A DNA stretch of 8,549 bases, from assembly GCA_016875695.1 (NCBI GenBank), contig VGPB01000077.1, forward strand, positions 1-8,549, given 5' to 3'. Every line of letters starts with the position of its first letter. Position 1 is the first letter of the stretch. Both the position numbers and the translations under genes were made by a program. The notes beneath the pieces were generated by a model, which ran no database searches, was not told the origin of the DNA, and was given only the letters and a program-made list of their open reading frames with translations. The stretch comes from Chloroflexota bacterium (lineage in GTDB: Bacteria; Chloroflexota; Dehalococcoidia; UBA2979). Shown piece after piece: positions 1 to 6,674 of the stretch.

Positions 1-53
1 GGGCGCTCCGCATGGCGACCACGCTCGCGTTCGAGGGGCAGCGCAAGCCGTGA
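1..53 (+). CDS. C-terminal end of an unrecognised upstream gene (partial)
   Basis: A frame open from base 3 encodes ALRMATTLAFEGQRKP and stops at TGA 51-53. That stop overlaps the GTG start (50-52) of the next gene in a GTGA arrangement typical of translationally coupled genes. Only 16 residues are visible and they match no family I recognise. The main support is the stop/start overlap, so the call is tentative. The ATG at 12-14 in this frame is more likely an internal methionine than a start. Confidence 0.4.
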   Translation, partial: ALRMATTLAFEGQRKP

Positions 54-466
54 CCGGCGACCGCGGCGCCGAGCAGCGCCCGCGCGGAGAGGGCGCGCGC
101 GGTGCGCGGCCGTACGCGATCCGCCTCGACGCCGAAGCCTGCGGCGCGTTGCTCGGCGCGCTCACGTGGGCGCTCGGCGCGCTCGCGATCCTGCGCGACC
201 GTGGCCACGCGATGGGCGACGAGCGCGGTCACGAGTACCACAACCGCCTCGCGCCCGCGCTCGAGCGGCTGATCACGGAGGTCGGCGGCGTGCGCACCGC
301 CGCCGGCGACGACCCCGCGCGCGAGGTGATCGTCGAGGCGGCCTACACACAGCTGCGCGAGGCGTTCGAGGCCTGGATCCAGCTCACCGCGGCCGACACC
401 GCCGCCGTCGCCATCGCGCAGCACCTCGAGGAGCTCGAAGTGCACGACGCGGACGAGGAGCCGTAG
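50..466 (+). CDS. Hypothetical protein, 138 aa, acidic C-terminus
   Basis: I do not recognise this protein. It starts at GTG 50, overlapping the stop of the preceding frame, so the two are probably co-transcribed and translationally coupled. Residues 1-20 are rich in Gly, Arg and Glu and look disordered. Residues 29-48 form a hydrophobic Ala/Leu/Gly helix with one Trp, which may be buried rather than membrane-spanning. Residues 60-130 look helical, with two Leu/Ala-rich amphipathic stretches, and the last dozen residues are strongly acidic (EELEVHDADEEP). No catalytic or metal-binding motif is evident. The small size and helical content would suit a small cytoplasmic accessory or regulatory protein, but this is inference only. 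Third-position GC bias is strong, which supports real coding. A longer antisense frame at its 3' end was judged a shadow. Confidence 0.65.
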   Translation: MTGDRGAEQRPRGEGARGARPYAIRLDAEACGALLGALTWALGALAILRDRGHAMGDERGHEYHNRLAPALERLITEVGGVRTAAGDDPAREVIVEAAYTQLREAFEAWIQLTAADTAAVAIAQHLEELEVHDADEEP

Positions 467-492
467 GCACGGGTGCACTCTCGAGCCGTGTC
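466..492 (+). terminator. Possible hairpin directly after the 138-aa gene
   Basis: Bases 466-472 (GGCACGG) can pair with 486-492 (CCGTGTC) as RNA, giving seven pairs including one G-U, around a 13-base loop. The stem begins at the last base of the TAG stop. There is no T-run after it, so it is at best a weak or Rho-assisted 3' end signal. The call is position-based and low confidence. Confidence 0.2.
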
Positions 493-599
493 CGCGAGAC
501 CGCTCCGATTGGACGACGCCACCCATGCCAACGCAGCGATCGCGGGCGCTGCGGCGCTCCGCGGCAACCAGGCGCGCCCGGCGCATGCGAGAAGCGCGA

Positions 600-655
600 G
601 GGGCGAAGCCCCCCGCAAGAAGGGCGGGCGGGCGGGTCCCCTGGCCCGGAGGGCC
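600..655. terminator. Two short GC hairpins flanking a G-run motif between convergent genes
   Basis: Bases 600-604 (GGGGC) and 608-612 (GCCCC) form a 5-bp stem with a GAA loop. Bases 643-647 (GGCCC) and 651-655 (GGGCC) form a second 5-bp stem with a GGA loop. They lie in the gap where the 138-aa gene (+) and nadE (-) converge. Because they are palindromic they could act on either transcript. The second lies about 40 bases past the nadE stop. Neither is followed by a T-tract, so they are not classical intrinsic terminators. The rest of the 467-694 gap shows no gene. Confidence 0.25.
622..636 (+). other. Perfect G-quadruplex motif GGGCGGGCGGGCGGG
   Basis: Four consecutive GGG runs are separated by single C residues, which is the most stable class of intramolecular G-quadruplex consensus. 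It lies on the + strand in the gap between two convergent genes, so it would be present in the RNA tail of the upstream + strand gene and as C-runs in the nadE tail. It lies between the two short hairpins. In DNA of this GC content G-runs arise by chance, but a perfect four-run with one-base loops is notable. A role in 3' end formation is inference. Confidence 0.6.
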
Positions 656-694
656 GTCCTCAGCTCAGAGGTACCGACGCAGCGCGGGAAGAGC

Positions 695-2413
695 CTAGTA
701 CCCACGGTACCGCGACGCCAGCGGCAGGCGGCGATCGCGGCCGAAGGCACGAGGCGTGATCTTCACGCCCGGGGGCGACTGGCGGCGCTTGTACTCGTTG
801 CGGTTGATCATGTCGATCACGCGGCGCGCGAGCGCGGGGTCGGCGCCAGCAGCGACTATCGATTCGAGCGGCGCGTCGTCCTCGACGTACGCCTCGATGA
901 TCGGGTCGAGCTGCTCGTATGGCGGCAGCGAGTCCGTGTCCAGCTGGCCGGGGCGCAGCTCGGCGCTCGGGGGCTTCGTCAGCGACGCCTCCGGGATCAC
1001 CGCGCCGAGCGTGTTGCGGTAGCGCGCGAGCCGGTACACGAGCGTCTTCGGCACGTCCTTGATCACCGCGAAGCCGCCGACCATGTCGCCGTACAGCGTC
1101 GCGTAGCCGCACGCGTACTCCGACTTGTTGCCGGTGGTCAGCACCATCGCGCCGCTCTTGTTGGAAAGCGCCATCATCAGCAGGCCGCGGATGCGCGCCT
1201 GCACGTTCTCCTCCGCCGCGCCCGGGGCGGTGCCCGCGAACTCGCGCGCGAGCGTGTCGAGCGCGGCCTCGTGCAGCGGCTCGATCGGCAGCGCGACGAG
1301 CGCGATGCCGAGCCGCTGCGCAAGCTCTTGCGCGTCGGCGATCGAGCCCTCGGACGAGTAGCGCGACGGCAGCGAGACGCCGCGCACGTGCTCCGCGCCG
1401 AGCGCGTCGACGGCGACCGTGCCGACGAGCGCGGAGTCGATACCGCCCGAGAGCGCGACGAGCACGTTCACGAAGCCGGTCTTACGCACGTAATCGCGCG
1501 TGCCGGCAACCAGCGCGCGATACGCCTCGGCGATCGAGTCGGGCTCGTCGGCGCGCGCAGGCGGCAGCGGCGGGCGCGCGCCGACGAGCGGCGGCGACAC
1601 GACGAGCGGCGTGCGCAGTGGCTGCGCCCCGCGCTCGCGCCGCAGCAGCGGGCTGTGCAGCTGGCGCTGCACGATGCGCGTGACGTCGATGTCCACGAGC
1701 ACGAGGTCGTCCGCGAACGAGGCGCCGCGCGCGAGCAGCGCGCCGTCCGCGCCGAGCACGAGCGAGTTGCCGTCGAAGACGAGCTCGTCCTGACCGCCGA
1801 CCTGGTTCACGTACGCGATCGCCACGGTGTTGTCGGCGGCGCGCGTCGCGAGCATGCGCTCGCGGTCGCGCGTCTTGCCGAAGTGGTACGGCGACGCGTT
1901 GAGGTTGACGATGACGCTCGCGCCGGCGAGCGCGAGCGCGCGCAGCGGGCCGCCGGGGAACCACACGTCCTCGCAGATCGTCACGCCGACGTGCACGCCG
2001 CCGATGCTGAAAAGCGGCGCGTCGGTGCCGGGCTGAAAGTAGCGCAGCTCGTCAAACACGCCGTAGTTCGGCAGCTGGTGCTTGCGGTAGCGCCCTGCCA
2101 CCCGGCCCTCGTAGAGCATAGCCGCGGCGTTATAGAGCTGGCCGTCGAACTCGAGGCAGCCGACGACAAGCGGCGGCAGCCCGCGCGCGCCCACGGCGAG
2201 CGCGTCGAGCGCGGCCTCGGCCTCCGCGATGAAGGGGGCGCGCAGCAACAAGTCCTCCGGCGGGTAGCCGGTGAGCGCGAGCTCCGGGCATGCGACGAGG
2301 TCCGCCCCGGCCTCGGCGGCATGGCGCGCCGCGTCGAGGATGAGCGCGCTGTTGCCCGCGAGGTCGCCCACGGTGGTGTTGAGCTGGGCGAGCGCGACGC
2401 GCAGAACGGTCAT
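695..2413 (-). CDS. nadE: Glutamine-dependent NAD+ synthetase (NadE), 572 aa
   Basis: This cytoplasmic enzyme makes NAD+ from deamido-NAD+, ATP and glutamine, the last step of NAD biosynthesis. The N-terminal half is a nitrilase-like glutaminase domain (about 1-270). Its Glu-Lys-Cys triad is visible: E44 in ACPELALTGYPPED, K111 in GRYRKHQLPNYGVFDE and C147 in GVTICEDVWFPGG. The C-terminal synthetase domain (about 295-560) has the ATP pyrophosphatase P-loop SGGIDS at 322-327, then TTGNKSEYACGYATLYGDM near 426-444 and KDVPKTLVYRLARYRN near 452-467. It ends with the family-typical NEYKRRQSPPGVKI. Length fits the two-domain form (about 540-580 aa). I chose ATG 2413 because homology begins at once (VALAQLNTTVGDLAGN) and AGGGG (2420-2424) lies 6 bases upstream. 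The frame stays open further upstream but reads low-complexity DNA there. It is a single-gene unit, divergent from the CtaG gene. Confidence 0.97.
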   Translation of the reverse strand: MTVLRVALAQLNTTVGDLAGNSALILDAARHAAEAGADLVACPELALTGYPPEDLLLRAPFIAEAEAALDALAVGARGLPPLVVGCLEFDGQLYNAAAMLYEGRVAGRYRKHQLPNYGVFDELRYFQPGTDAPLFSIGGVHVGVTICEDVWFPGGPLRALALAGASVIVNLNASPYHFGKTRDRERMLATRAADNTVAIAYVNQVGGQDELVFDGNSLVLGADGALLARGASFADDLVLVDIDVTRIVQRQLHSPLLRRERGAQPLRTPLVVSPPLVGARPPLPPARADEPDSIAEAYRALVAGTRDYVRKTGFVNVLVALSGGIDSALVGTVAVDALGAEHVRGVSLPSRYSSEGSIADAQELAQRLGIALVALPIEPLHEAALDTLAREFAGTAPGAAEENVQARIRGLLMMALSNKSGAMVLTTGNKSEYACGYATLYGDMVGGFAVIKDVPKTLVYRLARYRNTLGAVIPEASLTKPPSAELRPGQLDTDSLPPYEQLDPIIEAYVEDDAPLESIVAAGADPALARRVIDMINRNEYKRRQSPPGVKITPRAFGRDRRLPLASRYRGY

Positions 2414-2425
2414 GGGCGGCCCCTG

Positions 2426-2447
2426 CGAGATAGCGTACGAGATACGC
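2426..2447 (-). promoter_or_regulatory. Repeated CGAGATA and small hairpin just upstream of nadE
   Basis: CGAGATA occurs at 2426-2432 and again at 2438-2444, 12 bases apart. An overlapping 5-bp inverted repeat, GCGTA (2433-2437) and TACGC (2443-2447), has a 5-base loop. The cluster starts about 13 bases upstream of the nadE ATG, so it would lie in the leader or over the promoter. It does not resemble a known NAD-responsive operator that I can name. An operator role is inference. Confidence 0.2.
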
Positions 2448-2534
2448 AAACGTTGGCGCAGCGATCGTAGACGGCCCGGCGCGGGGGCGTCAACGCCGCG
2501 GCGAGCCCTCATCCCTCGACTCCCCGGAGGGCGC

Positions 2535-2549
2535 GGGGCCAAGAGCCCC
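2535..2549. repeat. Short GGGGC-CAAGA-GCCCC inverted repeat
   Basis: A 5-bp perfect stem (2535-2539 with 2545-2549) has a 5-base loop. It is flanked on both sides by CCCCGGAG (2522-2529 and 2546-2553) as a direct repeat. It lies within the repeat-like sequence upstream of the poly-C run. Confidence 0.4.
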
Positions 2550-2558
2550 GGAGCCCTC

Positions 2559-2596
<38 letters not shown>

Positions 2597-2598
2597 AA

Positions 2599-2626
2599 CC
2601 CCTCTCCCTCAGTGGAGGGCGAGGGG
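2599..2626. repeat. Palindromic CCCTC/GAGGG intergenic repeat-like element
   Basis: Bases 2599-2610 and 2615-2626 are complementary over 12 positions with a single T/C mismatch (2605 with 2620), around the tetraloop AGTG (2611-2614). The sequence style (CCCTCACCCC, then CCCCTCTCCC, a short loop, then GAGGGCGAGGGGG) resembles dispersed palindromic intergenic repeats seen in many high-GC genomes. Only one copy is visible here, so repeat-family membership is inferred. The adjoining poly-C could be an expanded arm of the same element. Confidence 0.55.
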
Positions 2627-2720
2627 GAGCTGGAGGCCACACCCCGCAACAGTCCACATCGGTCGCAGGCTCGGCCGAGTGATCGCGGTCGACGCGCGCC
2701 TCATACTTCGCCTGCAGAGC

Positions 2721-2725
2721 GGAGG
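2721..2725 (+). promoter_or_regulatory. Ribosome binding site GGAGG for the CtaG gene
   Basis: A perfect GGAGG ends 5 bases before GTG 2731 and decides the start of the CtaG-family gene. No ATG in the same frame nearby has comparable support. Confidence 0.75.
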
Positions 2726-2730
2726 CGGCG

Positions 2731-3678
2731 GTGGTCGATCGGTTGGCGCTTGGGCGCGCGCTGGGCGAGGCAGGGCCGGCACACGACGCGCTCGGCGCGG
2801 ACGAGCAGCTGTGGACCGCGTGGGCGGCGGACCCGCTCGTGCTGCTGCCGGCGGGGCTGCTCGCGCTGCTCTACGCGCGCGGGCTGCGGCGCTGGCGCAA
2901 CGGCCGCGCCGGGGCGCATCGCTGGTGGCAGACGGCGTGCTTCACGCTGGGGCTGGCCACGCTCGTGCTCGCGCTAGTCTCACCGCTCGACCGGCTCGCG
3001 GAGCACCACTTCTCCGCGCACATGGTGCAGCACCTGCTGCTGATCGCGGTGAGCGTGCCGCTGCTGCTGCTGGGCGCGCCCACGACGCCGGTGCTGCGCG
3101 GGCTGCCGCGCTGGGCGCGGCGGCTGGCGGCTCGGCCGCTCGCACCGCACGGGCGGGCGTCGGTGGTATGGCGAGCGCTCACGCAGCCGCTGGTAACGCT
3201 CGTCGTTTCGACCGCGGTGCTCGTCGCGTGGCACCTGGTGCCGGGGTGGTATGACGCCGCAGTGCGCCACGACGGCATCCATGCGCTGGAGCACGCGATG
3301 TTCGTGGGAACGGCGCTGCTGTTCTGGTGGAACGTGATCGACCCGCGGCCGCTGCACGCGCCGCTCGGCTACCTCGGCCGCATGGCGTACGTACTCGTCG
3401 CAGGGACGGCGCAGTCCGTTGTGGCAGCGATGATCGCGCTCGCCGACCACATCCTGTACCCCGTGTACGCGGAGGCGCGGCCGATCTTCGACATCTCGCC
3501 GCACGCGGACCAGGAGCTCGGGGGGCTGATCATGTGGATCCCCGGGCAGGCGCTCAACCTGGCCGTGCTCGCCGTGCTGTTCGGCGTGTGGGCCGTGCGC
3601 TCGGAGCAGACGCAGCGCGAGGCGGAGCGGCGCGCCGAGGGCGGCGCGACGCCGCCCGCCACGCCTGCGCTCGACTAG
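2731..3678 (+). CDS. ctaG: Cytochrome c oxidase assembly protein, caa3 CtaG family, 315 aa
   Basis: This polytopic inner-membrane protein belongs to the caa3_CtaG family, whose Bacillus subtilis member is needed for active caa3 oxidase. It is not the unrelated Cox11-type protein also called CtaG. About seven membrane segments are visible, near residues 34-50, 67-84, 98-116, 150-169, 186-203, 217-245 and 262-288. Family signatures are seen: EHHFSAHMVQHLLL (91-104, several His), AWHLVPGWYDAAVRHDGIHA (166-185), the following LEHAMF (186-191) and HADQELGGLIMWIPGQ (258-273). The conserved histidines would suit copper handling, though that is an inference from the family. The C-terminal 25 residues are charged and then Ala/Pro-rich. 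The GTG start is backed by GGAGG 5 bases upstream. Length is usual for the family (about 280-320). It converges on the oxidase operon 48 bases away, so it is transcribed separately from the oxidase genes it probably serves. Confidence 0.93.
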   Translation: MVDRLALGRALGEAGPAHDALGADEQLWTAWAADPLVLLPAGLLALLYARGLRRWRNGRAGAHRWWQTACFTLGLATLVLALVSPLDRLAEHHFSAHMVQHLLLIAVSVPLLLLGAPTTPVLRGLPRWARRLAARPLAPHGRASVVWRALTQPLVTLVVSTAVLVAWHLVPGWYDAAVRHDGIHALEHAMFVGTALLFWWNVIDPRPLHAPLGYLGRMAYVLVAGTAQSVVAAMIALADHILYPVYAEARPIFDISPHADQELGGLIMWIPGQALNLAVLAVLFGVWAVRSEQTQREAERRAEGGATPPATPALD

Positions 3679-3704
3679 GCCGACGAGGCGGACGCTGCGT
3701 CGGC
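3679..3704. terminator. Hairpin between convergent ctaG and ctaF
   Basis: GCCGACG (3679-3685) and CGTCGGC (3698-3704) form a perfect 7-bp stem with a 12-base loop, beginning on the first base after the ctaG stop. It is also 22 bases past the ctaF stop on the other strand. Its symmetry lets it fold in both transcripts, so it may be a bidirectional 3' end element. There is no T-run on either side, so a classical intrinsic terminator is not claimed. Confidence 0.4.
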
Positions 3705-3726
3705 GGCGCGCGCCACGGCGGGCGGG

Positions 3727-4071
3727 CTAGCCGGAGGCGAGCCACTCGCGGTAGCCGCGGATGCTGTCCGCGTCGGCGCTCCAGTACAGCGTCAGCAGCA
3801 CGATCGTGATCAGGATCGCCAGCGTGAGGCTCGCGGCGAACACCTGCGTCAGCAGGCGGTGGTCGAAGCGCAGGTGCATGAACCAGCCGACCACCACCGC
3901 GAACTTGATCGCCGATAGGAACAGTAGCAGCGGGATCTGCAGCGAACCGAGGCCGCTGTAGGAGACCCATAGCTCGACGATGGTGATGAGCGTCAGCCCG
4001 GCGCCGATCGCCAGGTACTGCATCGGACTCAGGCCGTGCTGCTGCTCCATAGGCTCCGCGCTGTGCGCCAT
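3727..4071 (-). CDS. ctaF: Cytochrome c oxidase subunit IV, 114 aa
   Basis: This is the small membrane subunit of the haem-copper oxidase (prokaryotic COX4 family), which stabilises the core complex and has no redox centre. Three membrane helices are visible near residues 17-38, 43-65 and 77-98. The second and third are joined by KFAVVVGWFMHLRFDHRLL (56-74), a hallmark of the family. Length is typical (about 90-115 aa). I chose ATG 4071 because GGAG (4079-4082) lies 7 bases upstream; a second ATG at 4050 would remove only seven residues. It is the last gene of the oxidase operon, 32 bases after the ctaE stop. Confidence 0.92.
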   Translation of the reverse strand: MAHSAEPMEQQHGLSPMQYLAIGAGLTLITIVELWVSYSGLGSLQIPLLLFLSAIKFAVVVGWFMHLRFDHRLLTQVFAASLTLAILITIVLLTLYWSADADSIRGYREWLASG

Positions 4072-4103
4072 CGTCGTGCTCCGCTCTCGCTGCTGCGCGA
4101 ACG

Positions 4104-4745
4104 CTACGGGATGAGGTAGAGGACCGTGAAGATCACGATCCAGACGATGTCGACGAAGTGCCAGTACAGCCCGGCGATCTCCACGTGCGCCCCGGTGTCG
4201 CGGCCGAGCCCGTTGCGGCGGAACGACGCCGCGAGCATCGAGCCGAGATAGAGCACGCCGACGCCGACGTGCGTGCCGTGAAACCCGGTCAGCACGAAGA
4301 ATGTGGCGCCAAACAGGTTCGTCGTCAGGTTCAGGCCCTCGTGGCCGAACGTGCGGAACTCGTAGACCTGGAAGCCCAGGAACGTGAGCCCGAGCACCAT
4401 CGTGGCGAGCAGACCGAGCTTCATCATCTTCATGCGCGCGTGCTGCGCGCCGTACACCGCGAGCACCATGGTCACCGAGCTCATCAGCAGCACGAACGTG
4501 CTCGTCGAGGTGAGCGGAATGTCCAGGATGCCGTGATGCGACACGCCGTCGATCGTCACGTCGACGGGGAACGGGCCGATGCCGCGCTCGATGACCTGGT
4601 GCTTGAAGACCAGGTAGGTCGCGATGAGGGAGCCGAAGAACAGGCATTCGGAGCCGAGGAAGATCCACATGAGGAGCTTCCGGTTCTCGGTCCCGGTGGA
4701 GGTCGTGTGCCCGCCGCCGTGGGCGACTGCGGGTGCGTGTGCCAT
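4104..4745 (-). CDS. ctaE: Cytochrome c oxidase subunit III, 213 aa
   Basis: This is a core membrane subunit of aa3/caa3 oxidases that binds no metals and helps keep proton uptake and turnover stable. Five membrane helices are visible near residues 24-45, 82-100, 110-128, 145-170 and 192-211. That is the short bacterial five-helix form, lacking the first two helices of the mitochondrial type. Family motifs are FLGSECLFFGSL (29-40), TGFHGTHVGVGVLYLG (153-168) and HVEIAGLYWHFVDIVWIVIF (187-206). The N-terminus before the first helix is His/Gly-rich (MAHAPAVAHGGGH). ATG 4745 is chosen because AGGAG (4752-4756) sits 6 bases upstream and because this start fits the family length. The gene begins 35 bases after the ctaD stop, with independent ribosome binding. 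Confidence 0.96.
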   Translation of the reverse strand: MAHAPAVAHGGGHTTSTGTENRKLLMWIFLGSECLFFGSLIATYLVFKHQVIERGIGPFPVDVTIDGVSHHGILDIPLTSTSTFVLLMSSVTMVLAVYGAQHARMKMMKLGLLATMVLGLTFLGFQVYEFRTFGHEGLNLTTNLFGATFFVLTGFHGTHVGVGVLYLGSMLAASFRRNGLGRDTGAHVEIAGLYWHFVDIVWIVIFTVLYLIP

Positions 4746-4780
4746 CGGGCGCTCCTGCCTCGCTGTAGCCGGTGGGCTCG

Positions 4781-6574
4781 CTAGTCGGTGGGCTCGAGGG
4801 CCCAGCCCCAGACGCCGTAGTACGCGATGACGCCGCCGAGCGCGCTCACCGCGAGGTGAGAAAGCGCGCCGACACCGAGCAGCGTGATGCCGATGGCAAT
4901 GAGGATCGGGTAGTACGACGGCGGCGGCATGTGGATGTGCTCGCCGGTCACCTCGGGCGGCGCGATCCCGTGATCGCGGTCGTACCACAGCGGGTCACGC
5001 GCGCGCACCGTGTAGATCGCGTCGAAGTCGTGCTCGGGCGGCGGCGAGCTCGTGCCCCACTCGAGCGTCGGCGCGTTCCAGGGATTGGCCTCGGCGGTCG
5101 GCTCCTGGCGCACGGAGCGGAAGAAGTTCACGAGGAAGATCAGCAGCGACACCGCGATCACGTACGACCCGATGGTCGCGAACATGTTCCAGAAGCCCCA
5201 GTCGAGGCCGTCATCGTACGTGTAGATGCGCCGCGGCATGCCGGCGATGCCGAGGAAGTGCATCGGGAAGAACGTCATGTTCATGCCGATGAACAGCAGC
5301 CAGAAATGCCAGCGCCCCAGCGCCTCGCTGAGGAACCGCCCGGTCATCTTCGGGAACCAGTAGTAGATGCCGGCGAAGATGCCCATGATCGCGCCGCCGA
5401 AGAGCACGTAGTGCAGGTGCGCGACGACGAAGTACGTGTCCTGGTGCTGCGAGTCGACCGGTGGCGAGGCGTGCATGACGCCGGAGATCCCGCCGATCGT
5501 GAACGTCGCGATGAACGCGACCGCGAAGTACATCGCCGTGGTGAAGCGGATGCTGCCGCCGTACAGCGTGGCGAGCCAGTTGAAGACCTTGATACCCGTC
5601 GGGACGCCGATGATCATCGTGTTCACCGCGAACACCGCGCGCGGCACGGAGCCCATGCCCGTGGTGAACATGTGATGGCTCCACACGACCCAGCTCAGCA
5701 CCGCTATGGCGATGCCGGAGAACACGACCGCGGGGTAGCCGAACAGCGGCTTGCGCGAGAACGTGGGCAACACCTCGGAGACGATGCCCATCGCCGGCAG
5801 GATCAGGATGTACACCTCGGGGTGGCCGAACACCCAGAAGATGTGCTGCCAGAGCAGCGGGTCGCCGCCCTCCGTGGCGATGAAGAAGTGCGTCCCGAAC
5901 TGGCGGTCGAACAGCAGCTGGATGAGGCCCACGGTGAGCGGCGGCAGCGCCAGAATCAGCAGCACGGAGATGACGAACGTCATCCACACGAACACCGGCA
6001 TGCGCATCATCGTCATGCCGGGCGCGCGCAGGTTGATGATTGTCACCGCGAAGTTCAGCGCCGCCATCAGCGACGACAGGCCGAGCGTGAGCAGCCCGAC
6101 GACGTAGAAGTCGATGCCCGAGCCGTCGCTGTAGGGGCGCTCAGAGAGCGGCGCGTAGTTGAACCAGCCGCCACCCGGCGCCTCGAAGAAGAAGCTGAGG
6201 CTGAGGATCGACGCCCCGCCGAGGAACGTCCAGTACGACAACGCGTTGAGGCGCGGGAACGCCACGTCGCGCGCGCCGATCATCAGCGGGATCATGTAGT
6301 TGAAGAAGCCGGCGCCCATCGGCATGATCGCGAGGAAGATCATCGTCAGCGCGTGCATGGTGAAGAGCTGGCTGAAGCGGTCGGACTCGATCACCGTGCC
6401 GTTCGGCACGGCGAGCTGCGTGCGCATGAGCAGCGCGAGCAGGCCGCCCCACAGGAAGAACGAGAAGCCCGACACGCCGTAAAGCACGCCGATGCGCTTG
6501 TGATCGACGGTGGTGATCCACGACCAAACGCCTGTGTGCGTCGGCTGGGCCAGCGTGCCGGCTACTGTCGCCAT
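4781..6574 (-). CDS. ctaD: Cytochrome c oxidase subunit I, A1-type, with C-terminal extension, 597 aa
   Basis: This catalytic membrane subunit reduces O2 to water and pumps protons. Haem ligands are H74 (MHALTMIF) and H388 for haem a, and H386 for haem a3 (VVAHLHYVLFG). CuB ligands are H251, H300 and H301, with the cross-linked Tyr at Y255 in WVFGHPEVYILILP. E253 in that motif marks the A1 subfamily. The D-channel Asp is D103 (IGARDVAFPRLN) and the K-channel Lys is K329 (PTGIKVF). The twelve-helix core ends near residue 488. A hydrophilic linker (489-550) with Pro/Glu-rich PPPEHDFDAIYTV follows, then two more hydrophobic segments (about 553-573 and 575-592). Longer subunit I forms are known in other caa3 oxidases, so this is a variant, not a new fusion. 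ATG 6574 has GGAGG (6582-6586) 7 bases upstream; an in-frame ATG 13 codons earlier lacks this. Confidence 0.98.
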   Translation of the reverse strand: MATVAGTLAQPTHTGVWSWITTVDHKRIGVLYGVSGFSFFLWGGLLALLMRTQLAVPNGTVIESDRFSQLFTMHALTMIFLAIMPMGAGFFNYMIPLMIGARDVAFPRLNALSYWTFLGGASILSLSFFFEAPGGGWFNYAPLSERPYSDGSGIDFYVVGLLTLGLSSLMAALNFAVTIINLRAPGMTMMRMPVFVWMTFVISVLLILALPPLTVGLIQLLFDRQFGTHFFIATEGGDPLLWQHIFWVFGHPEVYILILPAMGIVSEVLPTFSRKPLFGYPAVVFSGIAIAVLSWVVWSHHMFTTGMGSVPRAVFAVNTMIIGVPTGIKVFNWLATLYGGSIRFTTAMYFAVAFIATFTIGGISGVMHASPPVDSQHQDTYFVVAHLHYVLFGGAIMGIFAGIYYWFPKMTGRFLSEALGRWHFWLLFIGMNMTFFPMHFLGIAGMPRRIYTYDDGLDWGFWNMFATIGSYVIAVSLLIFLVNFFRSVRQEPTAEANPWNAPTLEWGTSSPPPEHDFDAIYTVRARDPLWYDRDHGIAPPEVTGEHIHMPPPSYYPILIAIGITLLGVGALSHLAVSALGGVIAYYGVWGWALEPTD

Positions 6575-6646
6575 CGCGAAGCCTCCGTCTGGAACGCGCC
6601 GGGCGCGGCCCACTCGCTGCCGCTAGAGATCGCACGCCACTCGCTC

Positions 6647-6664
6647 GCTGCGCGGGAGCGCAGC
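6647..6664 (-). ncRNA. Hairpin in the ctaC-ctaD intercistronic gap
   Basis: GCTGCGC (6647-6653) and GCGCAGC (6658-6664) form a perfect 7-bp stem closed by a 4-base loop, 10 bases after the ctaC stop. This gap, about 100 bases, is the only long one inside the oxidase operon. There is no T-run after the stem on the transcribed strand, so termination would be partial at most. A role in mRNA stabilisation, processing or differential expression of ctaC against ctaDEF is inference. It is listed as an RNA structure, not as a separate RNA gene. Confidence 0.3.
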
Positions 6665-6674
6665 TGCCTGGCGC

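Noticed and set aside
670..711. Two GGTACC sites flanking the nadE 3' end (670-675 and 706-711)
   Set aside because: A short restriction-like palindrome occurring twice, with one copy inside the coding region; there is no further structure to support a function.
473..2470. Long + strand open frame opposite nadE
   Set aside because: Its protein is a low-complexity Arg/Ala/Val/Glu/His-rich product of reading the antisense of a high-GC gene. nadE on the other strand has complete family motifs.
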